Of a stretch of 43,557 bases of DNA, positions 8,258 through 15,737 are shown in pieces (the stretch's first letter is position 1; each line of letters starts with the position of its first letter). The translations under genes and the position numbers were made by a program. Source of the stretch: an uncultured Desulfovibrio sp. (GTDB taxonomy: Bacteria > Desulfobacterota > Desulfovibrionia > Desulfovibrionales > Desulfovibrionaceae); NCBI GenBank assembly GCA_949291675.1, contig CASEWR010000113.1, positions 1-43,557 of the forward strand, read 5' to 3'. The notes under the pieces are model-generated. The model was not told the DNA's origin. It worked only from the letters and a program-made list of their open reading frames with translations, and did no database searches.

Positions 8258-8791
8258 TTAGCTTTGCCCTTCTTCAGGAAGAGGGGCTCCTCCCACTCGC
8301 TGCGCCCAGCGCACCAGCTGAGCGTGTTGGTTTTTAATCTCGTTAATTCTGTTTTCAGCAACAACTTCCCGAGATTTTGTATACATGTCAAAACCCAGAA
8401 GAACAATTGTGTCCAGACGGGATTCTGCTTCAAGGTAGTCCTTCAACTTGCCGGCCTTGCTCATGGCAGGCATGATATGCTTGCGCAGGATCGGCTTAAG
8501 AAGGTAGAAAACGAGCATGGCCTGACTGGGAAGAAAGGTCTGCACTGCTCTCATGTGGATGAAACGGTCAATGGCTGCACGGACGTCGGCAGGCTTCTTG
8601 TCCCAACCGGAAATGGCTTCGTAGACCGTGTTGACGGCCTCTCGCGTCATGTCAGCGACAGGGTTGGTGAAGGGATCGTTGTTTGTTCGCAAAAACCCGG
8701 TCGTCTGGAAGGGATAGGTGTCAAAGATGGCATTGACCCATTCCTCAAGCACGACATCCCTTGCATTGAAGAAATATTCCGTGGACTGCAT
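8258..8791 (-). CDS. RsbRD N-terminal-domain protein at the head of the dsr operon
   Basis: The 177-residue soluble, mostly helical protein resembles the RsbRD N-terminal (globin-like sensor) family, best known as the sensory half of stressosome RsbR proteins, but here without any STAS domain. From memory, a gene of this kind precedes dsrM in other Desulfovibrio genomes. It is the first gene of the operon: GGAGGA stands 11 bases before the ATG, and the predicted promoter is about 180 bases upstream. No cofactor ligand or catalytic motif can be named with confidence; several aromatic and His residues could line a pocket. A regulatory or assembly role for the Dsr complex is inference from position. 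Confidence 0.8.
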   Translation of the reverse strand: MQSTEYFFNARDVVLEEWVNAIFDTYPFQTTGFLRTNNDPFTNPVADMTREAVNTVYEAISGWDKKPADVRAAIDRFIHMRAVQTFLPSQAMLVFYLLKPILRKHIMPAMSKAGKLKDYLEAESRLDTIVLLGFDMYTKSREVVAENRINEIKNQHAQLVRWAQRVGGAPLPEEGQS

Positions 8792-8960
8792 GTGTACTCT
8801 CTTCCTCCGACTGCTCAGGCAGGTTGCGGCGCCATGAGCTCACGTGCCCAGGGCGGGGCCCGGCAGACAAATACGAAGTTTTCTCCCGAAAACACTGTCC
8901 TCCTGCCTCAGCGCATGGCTGCAGAGCAGTGGACAGAGCTCTGAGAATCGTATTTACGCG

Positions 8961-8978
8961 AAGTGGAAAATTTTACAA
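8961..8978 (-). promoter_or_regulatory. Rex-like box over the dsr promoter -10
   Basis: Read on the minus strand the site is TTGTAAAATTTTCCACTT, matching 13 of 18 positions of the general Rex consensus TTGTGAAATATTTCACAA. It covers the predicted -10 element of the RsbRD-dsrMKJOP promoter. A similar 13/18 match lies over the sat promoter. Confidence 0.4.
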
Positions 8979-8998
8979 AGAAACAATTTTTGGGTCAA
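8970..8998 (-). promoter_or_regulatory. Predicted sigma70 promoter of the RsbRD-dsrMKJOP operon
   Basis: On the minus strand TTGACC (8993-8998) and TAAAAT (8970-8975) are separated by exactly 17 bases in an AT-rich patch of an otherwise GC-rich spacer. Transcription would start near 8963, giving a leader of about 170 bases before the RsbRD-domain gene. Confidence 0.65.
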
Positions 8999-9216
8999 TA
9001 GAGCGTTACGCTCTGAAATCATGGACACATGTCAGGACCATGGGAGCGCACCCCCTCTTTTCGCCCATCTGCAGCCTCTTTTCGTGGCACGCAGTCTGCA
9101 TATGACCCTGGCATGCACACTGCAGAAAAATTTGCGGCCGGCATGCACCCGCCCTGCTCTTCTCCCAGCTCGTACCTCTGCTCTCGTTTCTTCTCTCGTC
9201 TCACGCGTGTCCCCCG

Positions 9217-9236
9217 GGCTGTTCTTAAGAACAGCC
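9217..9236. promoter_or_regulatory. Perfect 20-base palindrome containing CTGT-N8-ACAG
   Basis: GGCTGTTCTTAAGAACAGCC is its own reverse complement over all 20 bases. Its core, CTGT-N8-ACAG, has the spacing of the enterobacterial LexA box. No gene starts close by: the nearest minus-strand start downstream is 425 bases away. It may be an operator or simply a cruciform. Confidence 0.35.
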
Positions 9237-9452
9237 GCCCGCGCATGCCTCAGTGGCAACAGAAGACAATGCTCTGTTGCCGGACAGGCGTTGTGCACCG
9301 GCAGCAGCCGGCAGCATGACCAGGCGCCTGGCCGGCAGCACGGCGAGCGCAGGCTGCCTTCCAGGGCCCATTTCCCGGCATCATCACCTGGTCTCGTCAC
9401 CTGGCCTCGTCACGACGCCAGCGTGGAACTGTCCTTCGTGCTCTTTGGCCCA

Positions 9453-10475
9453 TCAGGGTCTGACAGGCACAGCGCCGCTTTCTTCGTCACTGCAGGGAGT
9501 TCCCCCTGTGCAATAGCCCCCCACTTCGGAGTTCAGGGGCAGGGTCGGGTCTTCCCATTCCGGTTCAGGCAGCGGGACAGGCTGTCTTGTCTGTCCGGGG
9601 CTGGCTGAGCGCTGTCTGCTTTCCGCCTTCTGCTTCTCAAGAATATGGCGTGGCAGGCCCCTGTATTCCAGGAAGGGCACACGCCCGCCACCTTCCATGA
9701 AAACGTGGGCCTTGTTGAAGAGCAGCCTGAGCTGCAGGCTGAGCATGGAAGGCGTGAAGAGCTCAAGGCCCGTGGGCGGGGTGGCGGAACTGGCGGCAAG
9801 GAAGGCCTCAGCCATGCTCATCCCTTCCCCAAGAAGCGCCTCCATGCGGGCTATGCGCGCCACATCCCAGCTGCTTTCGGCCACAGGGAAGAAGGCGACA
9901 TCTATATTGCCGGACAAGGCTTCAACCCCCTGCTTGCAGACAGAACAGGAGGGAGAGAAGTACATATAGACCGAGGCGTCTTCAATATTGTCTGTAATAT
10001 CCCAGCGGGGGACTGAAGATTTGGCCACAATGCCAACATTGCAGATGAAGAGAAAGCCCCAGATGCAGACAAGAAGAGAATGTCTGCCTGACTGACTCAT
10101 CCAGGACCGCGAGGGAATGCTTTTGCGCAGACTCAGATAGACGCAAAAAAGCAGGAAGGCAAAGATCAGGCAGAAGAAACAGGGGGCAGTCACCACCAGC
10201 AGCGCCAGCAGAAAGCAGTCGCAGATAAGCCCGAGCCGCGTCAGGAAAAGGGCAATGGAGGCTTTGCCGAGCAGGGAGAGCAGGCCCAGTACAAGAAAGG
10301 CGCCCATGCCGACGATCCACAACGAGATGCCGGCCACACTTGTCTGCTGATAGAGTGAGCAGCCGGCAGTGAAGCAGGCCTCCTCCACCTGGCCCACATG
10401 GACCCAGAGACAGAAAAGGAATCCGAGTGCACAAATGAGTGCCGCCTGTCTGCTGACATTGAGCTGGGCTTTCAT
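9453..10475 (-). CDS. VKOR-like membrane protein with C-terminal thioredoxin-like CxxC region
   Basis: The 340-residue protein has five or so hydrophobic helices in its first 150 residues. Cys34 and Cys39 lie in the loop after the first helix, followed by Ser residues, and a membrane-embedded CxxC is at 99-102 (APCFFC). This cysteine layout is that of bacterial vitamin K epoxide reductase homologues that reoxidise disulfide-forming proteins with quinone. A thioredoxin-fold-like segment follows with SPSCSVC (Cys177/Cys180). The last 50 residues are low-complexity and Pro-rich. A role in periplasmic disulfide formation is inferred, perhaps serving exported redox proteins. No Shine-Dalgarno is evident before the ATG at 10475, so the exact start is uncertain. 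Confidence 0.7.
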   Translation of the reverse strand: MKAQLNVSRQAALICALGFLFCLWVHVGQVEEACFTAGCSLYQQTSVAGISLWIVGMGAFLVLGLLSLLGKASIALFLTRLGLICDCFLLALLVVTAPCFFCLIFAFLLFCVYLSLRKSIPSRSWMSQSGRHSLLVCIWGFLFICNVGIVAKSSVPRWDITDNIEDASVYMYFSPSCSVCKQGVEALSGNIDVAFFPVAESSWDVARIARMEALLGEGMSMAEAFLAASSATPPTGLELFTPSMLSLQLRLLFNKAHVFMEGGGRVPFLEYRGLPRHILEKQKAESRQRSASPGQTRQPVPLPEPEWEDPTLPLNSEVGGYCTGGTPCSDEESGAVPVRP

Positions 10476-11086
10476 AAGTCATTGGAAAAAGCCATCTGTC
10501 AGGAAGCTGCCACAAGTGTGCCTGGAGCTTTTCCAGAGTTTCCGACAGAAGACTTTCTCACTACCTCCGTGGTGTGAAGTCCACGCAGCAAACTGTACAG
10601 GACTTGCAGGGGCATGGCAAACTGCGAATCCCCTGCCTTCCCTGCCATGGTCTGCGCGCGTCTGCCGGCGGCAGGTCAGGCGTCCGGCCAGGCTCCTGTT
10701 GTCACGCAAGACTCTCCCCCTGTTTGCACGGCATCGCTCAAAAGCCGGTACTATCTGCCACAAGTTTGATACCTTGCGCCCTGCAAAACAAAAGATTTGC
10801 AAGGTATCACTGCTTCGTTCTCCTGGCCGTGCATGAGGAGAAAAACCATATATCCCGGGCAATTGTCGAAGCTCAAAACTTTTTTTTTGCGATACCTTGC
10901 TTTTTCCCCGAGATCCTGACTGCAGATTCAGGCTGCAGAGCCAGGTCACAGGAACAGGTTGCCGCTTCCGAGTGCCGATGCCTGTCAGGCAGACTGCAGT
11001 GCGTCAGCACTGTCACTGCATCTGCCGGCCCCTGCGCCCTGCACAGAGATGCCACTGCTTCTGCAAGGCGTTGTGCGCAGTACTTT
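10476..11086. other. Gene-free spacer with a triplicated 10-base word
   Basis: No credible gene is seen. The spacer contains GATACCTTGC at 10768-10777, its exact inverse at 10799-10808 and a third direct copy at 10891-10900. The minus strand also shows TTGAGC and TATATG with an 18-base gap near 10850-10880, a weak candidate promoter for the VKOR-like gene. Confidence 0.5.
10768..10808. promoter_or_regulatory. Perfect 10-base inverted repeat, with a third copy at 10891
   Basis: GATACCTTGC and GCAAGGTATC flank a 21-base A-rich loop. The word recurs at 10891-10900 directly before TTTTT. It could form a stem in a transcript from either strand or be a paired operator. It lies 290 bases upstream of the VKOR-like gene start. 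Confidence 0.4.
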
Positions 11087-11416
11087 TCAGGAGTTTTCAG
11101 ACCTGGAAATGCTCTTTTTCCTCGCCAGTTCTGCACTTCCATCGCGCCGCATCTTCGCACAGACAGCATCGGTATCTCTCACCAGGCGTCCCCGGAGAGC
11201 TTCTCGCTTGCTCAGCGTCATGAAGTGCCCGGGAGCCTTTGTTCTGTTCCTGATGTCCTCCTCAAATTCCCTGAGAAGTTCTGTCAGTCTGGCCAGAGAC
11301 TTCCTGGTATGCAGGCATATCGCGCTCCTTTTGCAGAGAGAACGCCGTATCCTGCGCAGACACTGCAACGAACTTTCAGCAAAAAATGACAGGGTGCAGT
11401 CAGAGTGCAGCACCAA
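11087..11416 (-). CDS. Possible small basic protein, doubtful
   Basis: This frame (109 residues) has a charged helical middle part (LARLTELLREFEEDIRNR) that looks protein-like, but third-position GC is lower than in neighbouring genes. A good AAGGAG at about 11330 is followed six bases later by an ATG in a different frame that stops after 18 codons. So either the gene starts at a non-ATG codon, is frameshifted, or is not real. It starts only 20 bases after the radical-SAM stop and could be a decayed downstream cistron. Confidence 0.22.
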   Translation of the reverse strand: MVLHSDCTLSFFAESSLQCLRRIRRSLCKRSAICLHTRKSLARLTELLREFEEDIRNRTKAPGHFMTLSKREALRGRLVRDTDAVCAKMRRDGSAELARKKSISRSENS

Positions 11417-11436
11417 CCCTTGCCCTTTCCCTGTCC

Positions 11437-12396
11437 TCAGCTCGGATTGGCAACAATATAGAAGATCTTGCCGTCCCGCTCTGTCGGCTCAAGCACACCA
11501 TTCTTCGCAAGCTCTTCCACCAGGGGGCGTACCGTGTTCACTTCTATGCCAAGGCCCTCGGCAATGCCCTCCATGGTGCTCGGATGGCGCTCCACAAGGT
11601 CAGCAATGTCTTCGGGAGAGACGTTCAGAGCAGCGTTCCCTGATGAGCCGTGATCACCATGCTCGTCTCCGAAGAAGGAGGCAATAATCTCCACATTGCC
11701 TGGCAGCATGTCACGAATGGCCTCAAGGCGCTCACGGGAAACTGCGCCAACGTATTTCTCCGCAGGCGGGCGCACCACGGTATTGAGCTGTATGCACTCG
11801 ATATTGTCGAGCTCTGCGGCAGCCTTTGCCAGGGCAGCAATGTCCTCGTCACTGTCGTTCATGTCTGCAGCAAGCAGGATTTCCAGCCAGATACGCCCGG
11901 TAAAGTCATGGCAGAAGGTCTGCAGCCCCTTGTAAATGGTTTCGCTGTCCAGTCCCTCGCACAGTCTGTTCACGCGCTGCAGTGTGCCTGCACACACGGC
12001 ATCCATGGAAGGACTGATAATGTCCGCCTGCATGAGGTTGCGACGCACTTCAGGCATCCACAACAAGGAAGAGTTGGTGAAAACCACCACCGGCACGTCC
12101 GTCATCTTCTTGATGCCGCTGATAATGTCACCCAGTGCCGAGTTGAGGGTGGGTTCACCTGAGCCGGCAAAGCTGATGGCGTCAGGCGTATCCTCGGCAA
12201 GCTTGCGTTCCAGCTCTGCCAGAATGTCCCTGCTGGACACGTATTCGGCAAGCTCCATCGTGTGTGTCCTGGTGCGGCCGAGCAGACAGTAGACACAGTC
12301 ATAGGTGCAGGTCTTGAAGGGAATGACATCAACGCCAAGAGACCTGCCCAGGCGGCGGGAAAGCACAGGTCCGTAGATATGTTTGTAACGGTGCAT
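11437..12396 (-). CDS. Radical-SAM protein of the COG0731 (Tyw1-like) family with C-terminal winged helix
   Basis: The 319-residue protein opens with the family signature YKHIYGPVLSRRLGRSLGVD and has the radical-SAM cysteines CTYDCVYC (Cys30, Cys34, Cys37) that bind the 4Fe-4S/SAM cluster. GSGEPTLN is the SAM-binding glycine motif. The last 60 residues look like a winged helix-turn-helix (EGIAEGLGIEVNTVRPLVEELAKNG split across it), a common extra in bacterial members. The bacterial family has no firmly established reaction; homology to the wyosine enzyme Tyw1 is only distant. The start at 12396 has GGGGGAG just ahead; an in-frame start 16 codons upstream lacks the conserved sequence. It stands between sat and the dsr region on the same strand. 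Confidence 0.87.
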   Translation of the reverse strand: MHRYKHIYGPVLSRRLGRSLGVDVIPFKTCTYDCVYCLLGRTRTHTMELAEYVSSRDILAELERKLAEDTPDAISFAGSGEPTLNSALGDIISGIKKMTDVPVVVFTNSSLLWMPEVRRNLMQADIISPSMDAVCAGTLQRVNRLCEGLDSETIYKGLQTFCHDFTGRIWLEILLAADMNDSDEDIAALAKAAAELDNIECIQLNTVVRPPAEKYVGAVSRERLEAIRDMLPGNVEIIASFFGDEHGDHGSSGNAALNVSPEDIADLVERHPSTMEGIAEGLGIEVNTVRPLVEELAKNGVLEPTERDGKIFYIVANPS

Positions 12397-12589
12397 CGTC
12401 TCCCCCTTGCACGAAACGCATGCGTGAGACACTTCTGCGGTCATGTGACTGCAGGACTGACCTGTCAGCTTGAAGAGACAAGCCGCAAAAGCAGAAGATG
12501 ACAGGGTATTTTCGGGGCAGCTGTTTCCGCAACGGGAACAGCATGAGATGCACTTAGCCGACCCGGCCGGGATTTAGCAAGCCTTTCCG

Positions 12590-12627
12590 AAAAAAAAGTC
12601 TACCTGTCAACTTTGTTTTCTGACAGG
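12590..12627 (-). terminator. Stem-loop with T8 downstream of sat
   Basis: On the minus strand a 7-base stem (CCTGTCA/TGACAGG, 12603-12609 with 12621-12627) is followed after five bases by eight T residues (opposite 12590-12597). It lies about 130 bases after the sat stop and may be the true end of the sat transcript, or a backup to the nearer stem. Confidence 0.55.
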
Positions 12628-12695
12628 CAGATGCCGCTGACGTGCTTCGGCAGTGCGTCAGGAGCAGGCGGACGCAAAGCCTCAGTCATGAAGAA

Positions 12696-12725
12696 GGGGC
12701 AATGACCCGAAAGGATCATTGCCCC
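12696..12725 (-). terminator. Perfect 10-base stem-loop 29 bases after sat
   Basis: Arms 12696-12705 and 12716-12725 pair perfectly around a 10-base loop that can itself pair CC with GG. On the minus strand it is followed only by TTCTTC, not a full T-run, while a T8 run precedes it. It probably stabilises or partly terminates the sat transcript. Confidence 0.55.
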
Positions 12726-12753
12726 GAAAAAAAACTATGTGGTCAGTCCGAGA

Positions 12754-14025
12754 CTATTCAGCGGGACCGGAAGCAGCATGCTGCATCTTGATCTCAACCT
12801 TCTCGGTCAGGCCGGAGTAGTACTCGCGCAGGATGTCGAGCACTTCGTTACGGCCGAAGTGATCCGGGATGGGCTGGCCTTCGGAGAGGAACTTACGCAG
12901 CTTGGTGCCGGAAAGGATGACGCGGTCTTCCTTGCCATGGGGGCAGGTTCTCATGGAAGCCATGCCGTCGCACTTGGTGCAGTAGAAGGTCCAGTCGATC
13001 TTCAGGGGTTCGCAGAGCAGGCGCTTGCCGGGATCTGCGGGCTGAGGAATCTTGTCGAAGATTTCCTGAGCTTCAAACATGCCGTAGAAGTCGCCCACGC
13101 CGGCATGGTCGCGGCCGATGATCTGACGGTTGATGCCGTAGTTCTGACGGAAGGTGGCGTGGAGCAGAGCTTCACGGGGACCAGCGTAACGCATGTCGAG
13201 GGGGTAACCGGCCTGGATGACGTGTTCCTTCACAAAGTACTTGTCGACCAGGGTGTTGATGCACTTGATGCGCACTTCAGCCGGGATGTCGCCGGGCTTC
13301 AGGTTGCCGACCAGAGAGTGGATGACAACGCCGTCGCACACTTCCACTGCCAGCTTGGCAAGGTATTCATGGGAGCGGTGCATGGGGTTACGCAGCTGCA
13401 GGGCAGCAACGGTCTTCCAGCCGCGGGCGTCGAGCTGCTCACGCAGCTGAGCGGGGGTCATGTAGGTACCGGCAAACTTTTCGGGGAACTCGCCCTGAGA
13501 GACGACCTTCACCTTACCAGCCACGTTGAAGGGCTTCTGGGCGAGGACCATCTTGACGCCGGGGTGATCGCTGGGGGCAACGTCCCAGAACTTCTGGGAG
13601 TCTTCACCCTGACCCTTGAAGACCAGTTCGCATTCGAACTTCTTGTCTTCTTCGGTCATCTCATAGATTTCGTCGACCTTCATGGTCGCGAGCAGTGCAC
13701 CGTTACGAACAAGGGCGATTTCCTGTCCGGGTTTGATCTCTGCCGCATCTTCGGCGGAGATGTCCAGGGTGACAGGCACGGGCCAGAAGGTGCCGTCGGT
13801 GAGAAGCATTTTCTCACAGACGCTCTTCCAGTTGGCCTTGTCCATGAAGCCGTCCAGCGGAGAGAAGCCGCCGATCCCCATCATGATCAGGTCGCCCTTG
13901 GCGCGGGAAGAAATTTCTACTTTCTTGAGGCCTTCTGCCTTTTTGATCTCGTCTTCGAGAGCCTGACCTTCAAGAAGAGCGCACACAAGACCTTTTCCGC
14001 CATGCGGGGGGACAAGTTTGGACAT
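12754..14025 (-). CDS. sat: Sulfate adenylyltransferase (ATP sulfurylase), dissimilatory type
   Basis: The 423-residue enzyme activates sulfate with ATP to adenosine 5'-phosphosulfate, the first cytoplasmic step of sulfate respiration. Diagnostic motifs are [10 protein letters not shown] (about residue 208) and GRDHAGVG (about 302), which bind ATP and sulfate, plus the Cys-rich zinc loop [16 protein letters not shown] typical of bacterial and archaeal homo-oligomeric Sat. An ATG at 14031 lies one base from the GGAGG, whereas the ATG at 14025 has the same GGAGG seven bases ahead, giving the N-terminus [10 protein letters not shown]; this start is preferred. It has its own promoter and terminators and is monocistronic. 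Confidence 0.97.
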   Translation of the reverse strand: MSKLVPPHGGKGLVCALLEGQALEDEIKKAEGLKKVEISSRAKGDLIMMGIGGFSPLDGFMDKANWKSVCEKMLLTDGTFWPVPVTLDISAEDAAEIKPGQEIALVRNGALLATMKVDEIYEMTEEDKKFECELVFKGQGEDSQKFWDVAPSDHPGVKMVLAQKPFNVAGKVKVVSQGEFPEKFAGTYMTPAQLREQLDARGWKTVAALQLRNPMHRSHEYLAKLAVEVCDGVVIHSLVGNLKPGDIPAEVRIKCINTLVDKYFVKEHVIQAGYPLDMRYAGPREALLHATFRQNYGINRQIIGRDHAGVGDFYGMFEAQEIFDKIPQPADPGKRLLCEPLKIDWTFYCTKCDGMASMRTCPHGKEDRVILSGTKLRKFLSEGQPIPDHFGRNEVLDILREYYSGLTEKVEIKMQHAASGPAE

Positions 14026-14051
14026 ATCCATTCCTCCATGAGTTTTATGGG

Positions 14052-14066
14052 ACGGCCAGAGGCCGT
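14052..14066 (-). promoter_or_regulatory. Hairpin in the sat leader
   Basis: ACGGCC and GGCCGT pair perfectly around a 3-base loop within the predicted 55-base untranslated leader of sat, about 15 bases from the predicted transcript start and just upstream of the Shine-Dalgarno. Such a hairpin could protect an abundant mRNA; no riboswitch-like fold is seen. Confidence 0.35.
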
Positions 14067-14085
14067 ATTCGTCGGGATTGCAGGC

Positions 14086-14114
14086 ATCTTGTGAAATTAT
14101 GTACGAAATGTCAA
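14086..14114 (-). promoter_or_regulatory. Predicted sat promoter
   Basis: On the minus strand a perfect TTGACA (14109-14114) is followed after 17 bases by CAAGAT (14086-14091), which matches the -10 consensus at three of six positions. Transcription would start near 14079. Confidence 0.55.
14089..14106 (-). promoter_or_regulatory. Rex-like box over the sat promoter
   Basis: On the minus strand the site reads TCGTACATAATTTCACAA. The right half (AATTTCACAA) fits the Rex consensus almost fully, the left half poorly, for 13 of 18 in all. It lies across the spacer and -10 of the predicted sat promoter. Rex is an established repressor of sat in Desulfovibrio vulgaris. Confidence 0.5.
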
Positions 14115-14221
14115 TGCCTGTTCAGATTCATCCCTGCTTCTTTTTTTCAACACGCTGAAACCATGTAACAAAAATTTTTACAGGGCGTAATACATCTCTT
14201 CACAAGCGCGTTTTCGAAAAG

Positions 14222-14258
14222 AAAAAAGGACGGCAGACGCTTGTGAAGTCTGTCGTCC
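14222..14258 (-). terminator. Intrinsic terminator of the acetyl-CoA carboxylase-ssb operon
   Basis: Read on the minus strand an 11-base stem (14248-14258 with 14228-14238, one G-U type mismatch) with a 9-base loop is followed at once by six T. It lies about 135 bases after the ssb stop. The loop repeats, in inverse orientation, the CTTCACAAGCG word found at 14198-14208. Confidence 0.85.
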
Positions 14259-14320
14259 CAGTGCTCTGGAAAGCTGTTTTTTGCAGGTGCTGTCTGGCAC
14301 AAGGTCCGTTTTTTGTCCGC

Positions 14321-14346
14321 ACGATGCGGCTTTGCGGCCGCATCGT
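14321..14346. repeat. Perfect 10-base inverted repeat between ssb and its terminator
   Basis: ACGATGCGGC and GCCGCATCGT pair with a 6-base loop in the 3' untranslated part of the ssb transcript. On the minus strand it is followed by A residues rather than T, so it is not itself a terminator; it may be an mRNA processing or stabilising stem. Confidence 0.45.
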
Positions 14347-14392
14347 TGCGAAGAAAACGCTGTGCATCGCCCCTGACATCAGATGCTCAACT

Positions 14393-15013
14393 CTAGAAGG
14401 GCACTTCGTCCAGGGTGGATTCGGAGGGTGCGGGACCGCCCAGATCCCTGTCTCTGGATTCCGCGTCAGCCGGGCCGGTCTCGTTTCTGTAGCGGGGTGC
14501 CTGGGCTTGAGCTGTATACCCACCCTGCTGATAGCCGCCATCCTGGTAGGTGTTCTGGGGAGGCTGCTGGTAGCCACCGCTCTGCTGATACCCGCCCTGC
14601 TGCTGGTTGTTCCAGCCGCCGCGGGGCCCCTGCTGCTGGTAGTCATCACCACCTGCGCCGCCGCCACGCTGCATGCCGTCACCCGAGTTTCTGCGGTCCA
14701 GGAACTGCACGCGCTGCGCGCGAATCTCAGTGGTGTAGCGGTCCTGCCCCTGCTGATCCTGCCATTTCCTGGTCTGCAGAGTGCCTTCCACATACACAAG
14801 GCTTCCCTTGCTGAGGTAGTTGGAACACAGCTCTGCCTGCTTCTGGAAGACTGCGACCCTGTGCCATTCTGTCCTTTCCTGCCTGTTGCCGTCGCGGTCC
14901 GTGTAGGACTCGTCCGTTGCAATGCTGAGGGAAGTGACCGGCGTTCCGTTCTGGGTATATCTGAGCTCGGGATCGCGTCCAAGTCTGCCGATGAGCATTA
15001 CCTTGTTAAGCAT
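14393..15013 (-). CDS. ssb: Single-stranded DNA-binding protein SSB
   Basis: The 206-residue protein has the OB-fold of bacterial SSB at its N-terminus ([20 protein letters not shown], then TEWHRVAVF and [16 protein letters not shown]), a flexible linker of Gln/Gly/Tyr-rich imperfect repeats (GGYQQ) over about residues 110-180, and the acidic tip ending DEVPF that docks repair and replication partners. It is longer than the E. coli protein because of the linker. GGAG lies 12 bases before the ATG, a long spacing. The gene follows the biotinyl-like gene by 24 bases and is probably the last cistron of the carboxylase operon, an unusual placement. Confidence 0.95.
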   Translation of the reverse strand: MLNKVMLIGRLGRDPELRYTQNGTPVTSLSIATDESYTDRDGNRQERTEWHRVAVFQKQAELCSNYLSKGSLVYVEGTLQTRKWQDQQGQDRYTTEIRAQRVQFLDRRNSGDGMQRGGGAGGDDYQQQGPRGGWNNQQQGGYQQSGGYQQPPQNTYQDGGYQQGGYTAQAQAPRYRNETGPADAESRDRDLGGPAPSESTLDEVPF

Positions 15014-15037
15014 AAATGTTGTTGTCTCCTGCAGGCT

Positions 15038-15685
15038 CTAATTTTCCTGCCACTCGGTCTGGACACGCATGATGACCTCCTTGATGTTCGGCAGTTCTTC
15101 CTGGGGGCAGACGCCGATAAGAGGAGCATCCGTATCCACATTGTCATTGGGCTTGAAATACGTTGCGTAAATAACGCCTTCGGGACCGGAGTAGTAGAGA
15201 GGCAGTTCGCGCTTCATTCTGCTCATGATAAACAGTTCCTGGCCATCACGAATGACCACACTGCCCGGATCGGAAGAACGAATCTTGTTGTCGATTTCCG
15301 GATTGAAGTAGTACTTGGCGCGTTCGGGTGCCTTGAACAGGTACAGGGCACTCTTGAGAATGATGCTCTCCACCTCTTCCCTGGTCAGGTGATGGCGGAT
15401 GGTGACGAGGGGCGTGCCGTTTTCCACAAAGGTGTTTTCGTATTCACGGTACACCTTGTCGATCACGCCCTTTTCCGGGGCAAAAATGGGCTTGGGGTTG
15501 CGCTCGCGGGTAAGGGTCACAAGCCTGGTGCCACTGCGTTCCTTCCACTGACCCTCGGGGCCGTGTACAGCATCTCCGGGCTTGATGTCGGCAAAGTTCA
15601 CAACACCGGTATGGGGCGTTCTGACGACAATTTCCCTGTAGGGATTCTGTTTAATCTGTTCGAGCAAATCAGAGATATTCAGCAT
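15038..15685 (-). CDS. Biotin-attachment-like protein lacking the biotin lysine motif
   Basis: The 215-residue protein contains a biotinyl/lipoyl hammerhead-like segment over residues 18-97; the second strand set (IFAPEKGVIDKVYREYENTFVENG split over 67-90, then TPLVTIRH) is clear. In biotin carriers the hairpin between the two halves is AMKM with the biotinylated Lys; here the equivalent stretch is RERNPKP (60-66), with Arg or Asn where Lys should be. The C-terminal half is not recognised. The gene lies between the fused carboxyltransferase (52-base gap) and ssb, so it belongs to the acetyl-CoA carboxylase operon. It may be a structural subunit, with biotin carried by another protein. AAAGG is six bases ahead of the ATG. 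Confidence 0.75.
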   Translation of the reverse strand: MLNISDLLEQIKQNPYREIVVRTPHTGVVNFADIKPGDAVHGPEGQWKERSGTRLVTLTRERNPKPIFAPEKGVIDKVYREYENTFVENGTPLVTIRHHLTREEVESIILKSALYLFKAPERAKYYFNPEIDNKIRSSDPGSVVIRDGQELFIMSRMKRELPLYYSGPEGVIYATYFKPNDNVDTDAPLIGVCPQEELPNIKEVIMRVQTEWQEN

Positions 15686-15737
15686 AAAGAACCTTTAGAG
15701 AAAACCTTTGCCTTCCGGGCTCTGACACACGGAAAAC

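Larger units (their letters stand above)
8792..9452. other. Gene-free regulatory spacer upstream of the dsr operon
   Basis: No credible gene is seen in this 660-base spacer; frames on both strands lack start signals and have poor composition. It holds the predicted dsr promoter (8970-8998), a Rex-like box (8961-8978), a perfect 20-base palindrome (9217-9236) and a short direct repeat (TCACCTGG-type words, about 9382-9413). The part from 8792 to 8963 would be a leader of about 170 bases. Confidence 0.6.

Noticed and set aside
10476..11086. tRNA or other structured RNA gene in the spacer
   Set aside because: No T-loop, acceptor stem or known RNA signature was found; only the GATACCTTGC repeats stand out.
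14321..14346. Terminator of ssb
   Set aside because: The stem is perfect but is followed by A residues on the minus strand; the stem with T6 at 14222-14258 fits better.
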